Shown: in pieces, positions 22,586 to 24,052 of the stretch
How the letters are laid out: each line of letters begins with the position of its first letter
How positions within the stretch are numbered: the first letter of the stretch is position 1
NCBI GenBank assembly: GCA_002358575.1
Contig: DEPD01000011.1
Span: 1 to 24,052 of the forward strand
Direction: 5' to 3'
Length of the DNA: 24,052 bases
DNA from: Lachnospiraceae bacterium UBA3401
Lineage (GTDB): Bacteria > Bacillota > Clostridia > Lachnospirales > Lachnospiraceae
Position numbers and translations under genes: made by a program
Notes under the pieces: model-generated
The model's database searches: none
What the model saw: the letters and a program-made list of their open reading frames with translations, nothing else
Told to the model about the DNA's origin: nothing

Positions 22586-24007
22586 ATGAGTGATATGATA
22601 CAATTGCATTCAACGTTGAAACAGACAGTTACAGAGGGAGAGCAGTTTACGGAATCGACACAGACACTTGCAAAACGAGAGTTACACACAACACAGACAC
22701 AATCGATTATGGAAAAGCTTGCAATTTTGTCAGATGCTGCAAAATACGATGTGGCGTGTACGAGTTCTGGTATTGATAGAAAAGGGAATGGGCGTGATAT
22801 GGGAAACTGTGTGGCGGCTGGAATTTGCCATAGTTTTTCAGCGGACGGCAGGTGTATTTCTCTACTGAAAATACTTATGTCAAATGAGTGTGTTTATGAT
22901 TGCAAGTATTGTATTAATCGCAAAAGCAATGATGTGCCGCGCGCAACGTTTACTCCTGATGAAATCTGTGAGCTAACTATGAATTTCTATAAAAGAAATT
23001 ATATTGAAGGACTGTTTTTGAGTTCTGGTGTCATTCATAATCCAAGCTACACAATGGAGCTGCTTTACCAGACACTTTATAAGCTTAGGAATGTGTATCA
23101 CTTTCGCGGTTATGTACATGTCAAAGGAATCCCAGGTACAGATCCAATGCTGATTCAGCAGATTGGTTATTTGACTGATAGAATGAGTGTGAATTTGGAG
23201 TTGCCTACGGCGGAAGGGCTGGAAAAGCTTGCGCCCAACAAGCACAGAAAAGCAATTTTAACGCCAATGCGCCAGATACAAAATGGCATTGCACAGGGAA
23301 AACAGGAGCTTGCATTATACCACAATGCGCCGTCGTTTGTGCCAGCAGGACAATCTACACAGATAATTATTGGAGCGACGCCAGAAAGTGATTATCAAAT
23401 TATGTCTGTCGCGGAGGGACTGTATGATAAGTTTGGTTTGAAGCGGGTGTTTTATTCCGCATATGTGGGGATAAATGAAGATCAGGCGTTGCCTTCTGTT
23501 CATGCAGCTTCCCCGCTGTTGCGCGAACATCGGTTGTATCAAGCAGATTGGCTGCTGCGATATTATCAGTTCCGAATAGATGAGCTTTTAAATGAAAAGC
23601 ATCAGAATTTTAATGTATTATTAGATCCAAAGTGTGACTGGGCATTGCAGCATTTGGATCAGTTTCCAGTGGAGATTAATCGGGCAGATTACAAGATGCT
23701 TCTGCGTGTGCCAGGGATTGGGGTAAAGAGTGCGCAGCGCATCTGTAAGGCGAGAAAAAGCAGTGTGCTCAATTTTGACAATCTTAAAAAAATTGGTGTC
23801 GTCTTAAAGCGTGCGCTGTATTTTATCACTTGTAATGGGAAGATGATGTACAAAACAAAGCTTGAAGAAGATTATATTATAAGGAATTTGCTGGCAGAAC
23901 ATGAGAAGTTGCCGTTTGATAAGGACGGAATGACCTACAAACAGTTGTCGCTGTTTGATGATGTCCACGAAAACGCAGAGCAGTATTCACCATTATTGAT
24001 GCGATAG
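22586..24007 (+). CDS. Radical SAM protein, putative DNA modification/repair family
   Basis: This 473-aa protein fits the family annotated as 'putative DNA modification/repair radical SAM protein' (TIGR03916 type). The 4Fe-4S/SAM motif is C102-VYD-C106-KY-C109. Ahead of it, KLAILSDAAKYDVACTSSG (44-62) and AAGICHSF are typical of the family. A helix-hairpin-helix motif, LLRVPGIGVKSAQRI (372-386), suggests DNA binding. The reaction is not known; the usual partner gene (TIGR03915 type, DUF4130) would lie downstream, beyond the window. Residues 1-41 form a polar Thr/Gln-rich extension before the normal family start near Met42. GGAG lies 10 nt before ATG 22586, while Met42 has no ribosome binding site, so I keep the longer form. 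The preceding 22477-22585 leader shows no further gene. Confidence 0.9.
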   Translation: MSDMIQLHSTLKQTVTEGEQFTESTQTLAKRELHTTQTQSIMEKLAILSDAAKYDVACTSSGIDRKGNGRDMGNCVAAGICHSFSADGRCISLLKILMSNECVYDCKYCINRKSNDVPRATFTPDEICELTMNFYKRNYIEGLFLSSGVIHNPSYTMELLYQTLYKLRNVYHFRGYVHVKGIPGTDPMLIQQIGYLTDRMSVNLELPTAEGLEKLAPNKHRKAILTPMRQIQNGIAQGKQELALYHNAPSFVPAGQSTQIIIGATPESDYQIMSVAEGLYDKFGLKRVFYSAYVGINEDQALPSVHAASPLLREHRLYQADWLLRYYQFRIDELLNEKHQNFNVLLDPKCDWALQHLDQFPVEINRADYKMLLRVPGIGVKSAQRICKARKSSVLNFDNLKKIGVVLKRALYFITCNGKMMYKTKLEEDYIIRNLLAEHEKLPFDKDGMTYKQLSLFDDVHENAEQYSPLLMR

Positions 24008-24017
24008 TGTAGTGTTC

Positions 24018-24047
24018 GTAACAGTTTAGCCTTCGGCTTCCTGTTAC
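24018..24047 (+). terminator. Hairpin after the radical SAM gene
   Basis: GTAACAG (24018-24024) pairs with CTGTTAC (24041-24047), with an inner AGCC-TTC-GGCT hairpin. The window ends 5 nt later, so a T-run cannot be seen. The arms share GTAACAG/CTGTTAC with the terminator at 8581. Confidence 0.5.
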
Positions 24048-24052
24048 AAGCA

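Noticed and set aside
1..24052. tRNA, rRNA, CRISPR array, transposase, integrase or attachment sites
   Set aside because: I found no T-loop-like tRNA signature, no regularly spaced repeats and no recombinase domain in any frame; the palindromic repeats are unevenly placed and lack spacers.

Overview
The window looks like chromosomal DNA of a low-to-moderate GC, Gram-positive anaerobe of the class Clostridia, most likely the family Lachnospiraceae. The grounds are strong AGGAGG-type ribosome binding sites, a FeoB-associated Cys-rich mini-protein, a clostridial single-chain PurL, an AhpC plus permuted AhpF-like pair, a YjbR-family protein, and a radical SAM DNA-repair-type protein. This placement rests on family resemblance only. 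I see no rRNA, tRNA, CRISPR array, transposase or phage gene.

Layout. (1) 1-1500: the end of a probable feo iron locus (a 45-aa FeoB-associated protein) runs convergently into a MATE efflux pump, with a 7-bp overlap. (2) 1660-4711: a GNAT acetyltransferase and a hybrid histidine kinase with two receiver domains form a tight pair. (3) 4716-5100: a palindromic repeat, then a small XRE-type regulator on the minus strand, divergent from mutY. (4) 5192-8550: mutY, ahpC and an AhpF-like reductase form an oxidative-stress block ending in a strong terminator. (5) 8627-12181: a metal-resistance block holds an SmtB/CzrA-type ArsR sensor, a GNAT gene broken by an in-frame TGA, a free-standing HMA metal-binding protein and a P1B-type Zn/Cd/Pb-type ATPase; a tandem palindromic repeat lies just before the ATPase. 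(6) 12202-20731: a PurF paralogue that has lost its glutaminase active site, a chemoreceptor with an adjoining sugar-binding-type lipoprotein, and purL. (7) 20732-22472: a degraded stretch holding a 145-nt structured inverted-repeat element, a remnant joining a membrane sensor to a receiver domain, an intact YjbR-family gene, a frameshifted unknown gene and a very long hairpin. (8) 22586-24007: a radical SAM protein of the putative DNA modification/repair family.

How the genes fit together. MutY limits mutation from oxidised guanine, while AhpC and its reductase remove peroxide. The ArsR, HMA protein and P-type ATPase form a sensor, carrier and exporter set for Zn-like metals, with the HMA domain split from the pump. 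The PurF-like protein and PurL flank a chemoreceptor and binding-protein pair that has no ABC transporter genes beside it, which suggests a binding protein used for sensing.

The best candidates for something under-described are the glutaminase-dead PurF paralogue, the palindromic repeat family carrying an AGTAGGGAA hairpin, and the long structured elements at 20757-20901 and 22404-22472. I found no convincing wholly new multi-gene system. Four reading-frame lesions (TGA at 9252, TAG at 21207 and 21339, a one-base shift near 21980) should be checked against reads before being taken as biology.
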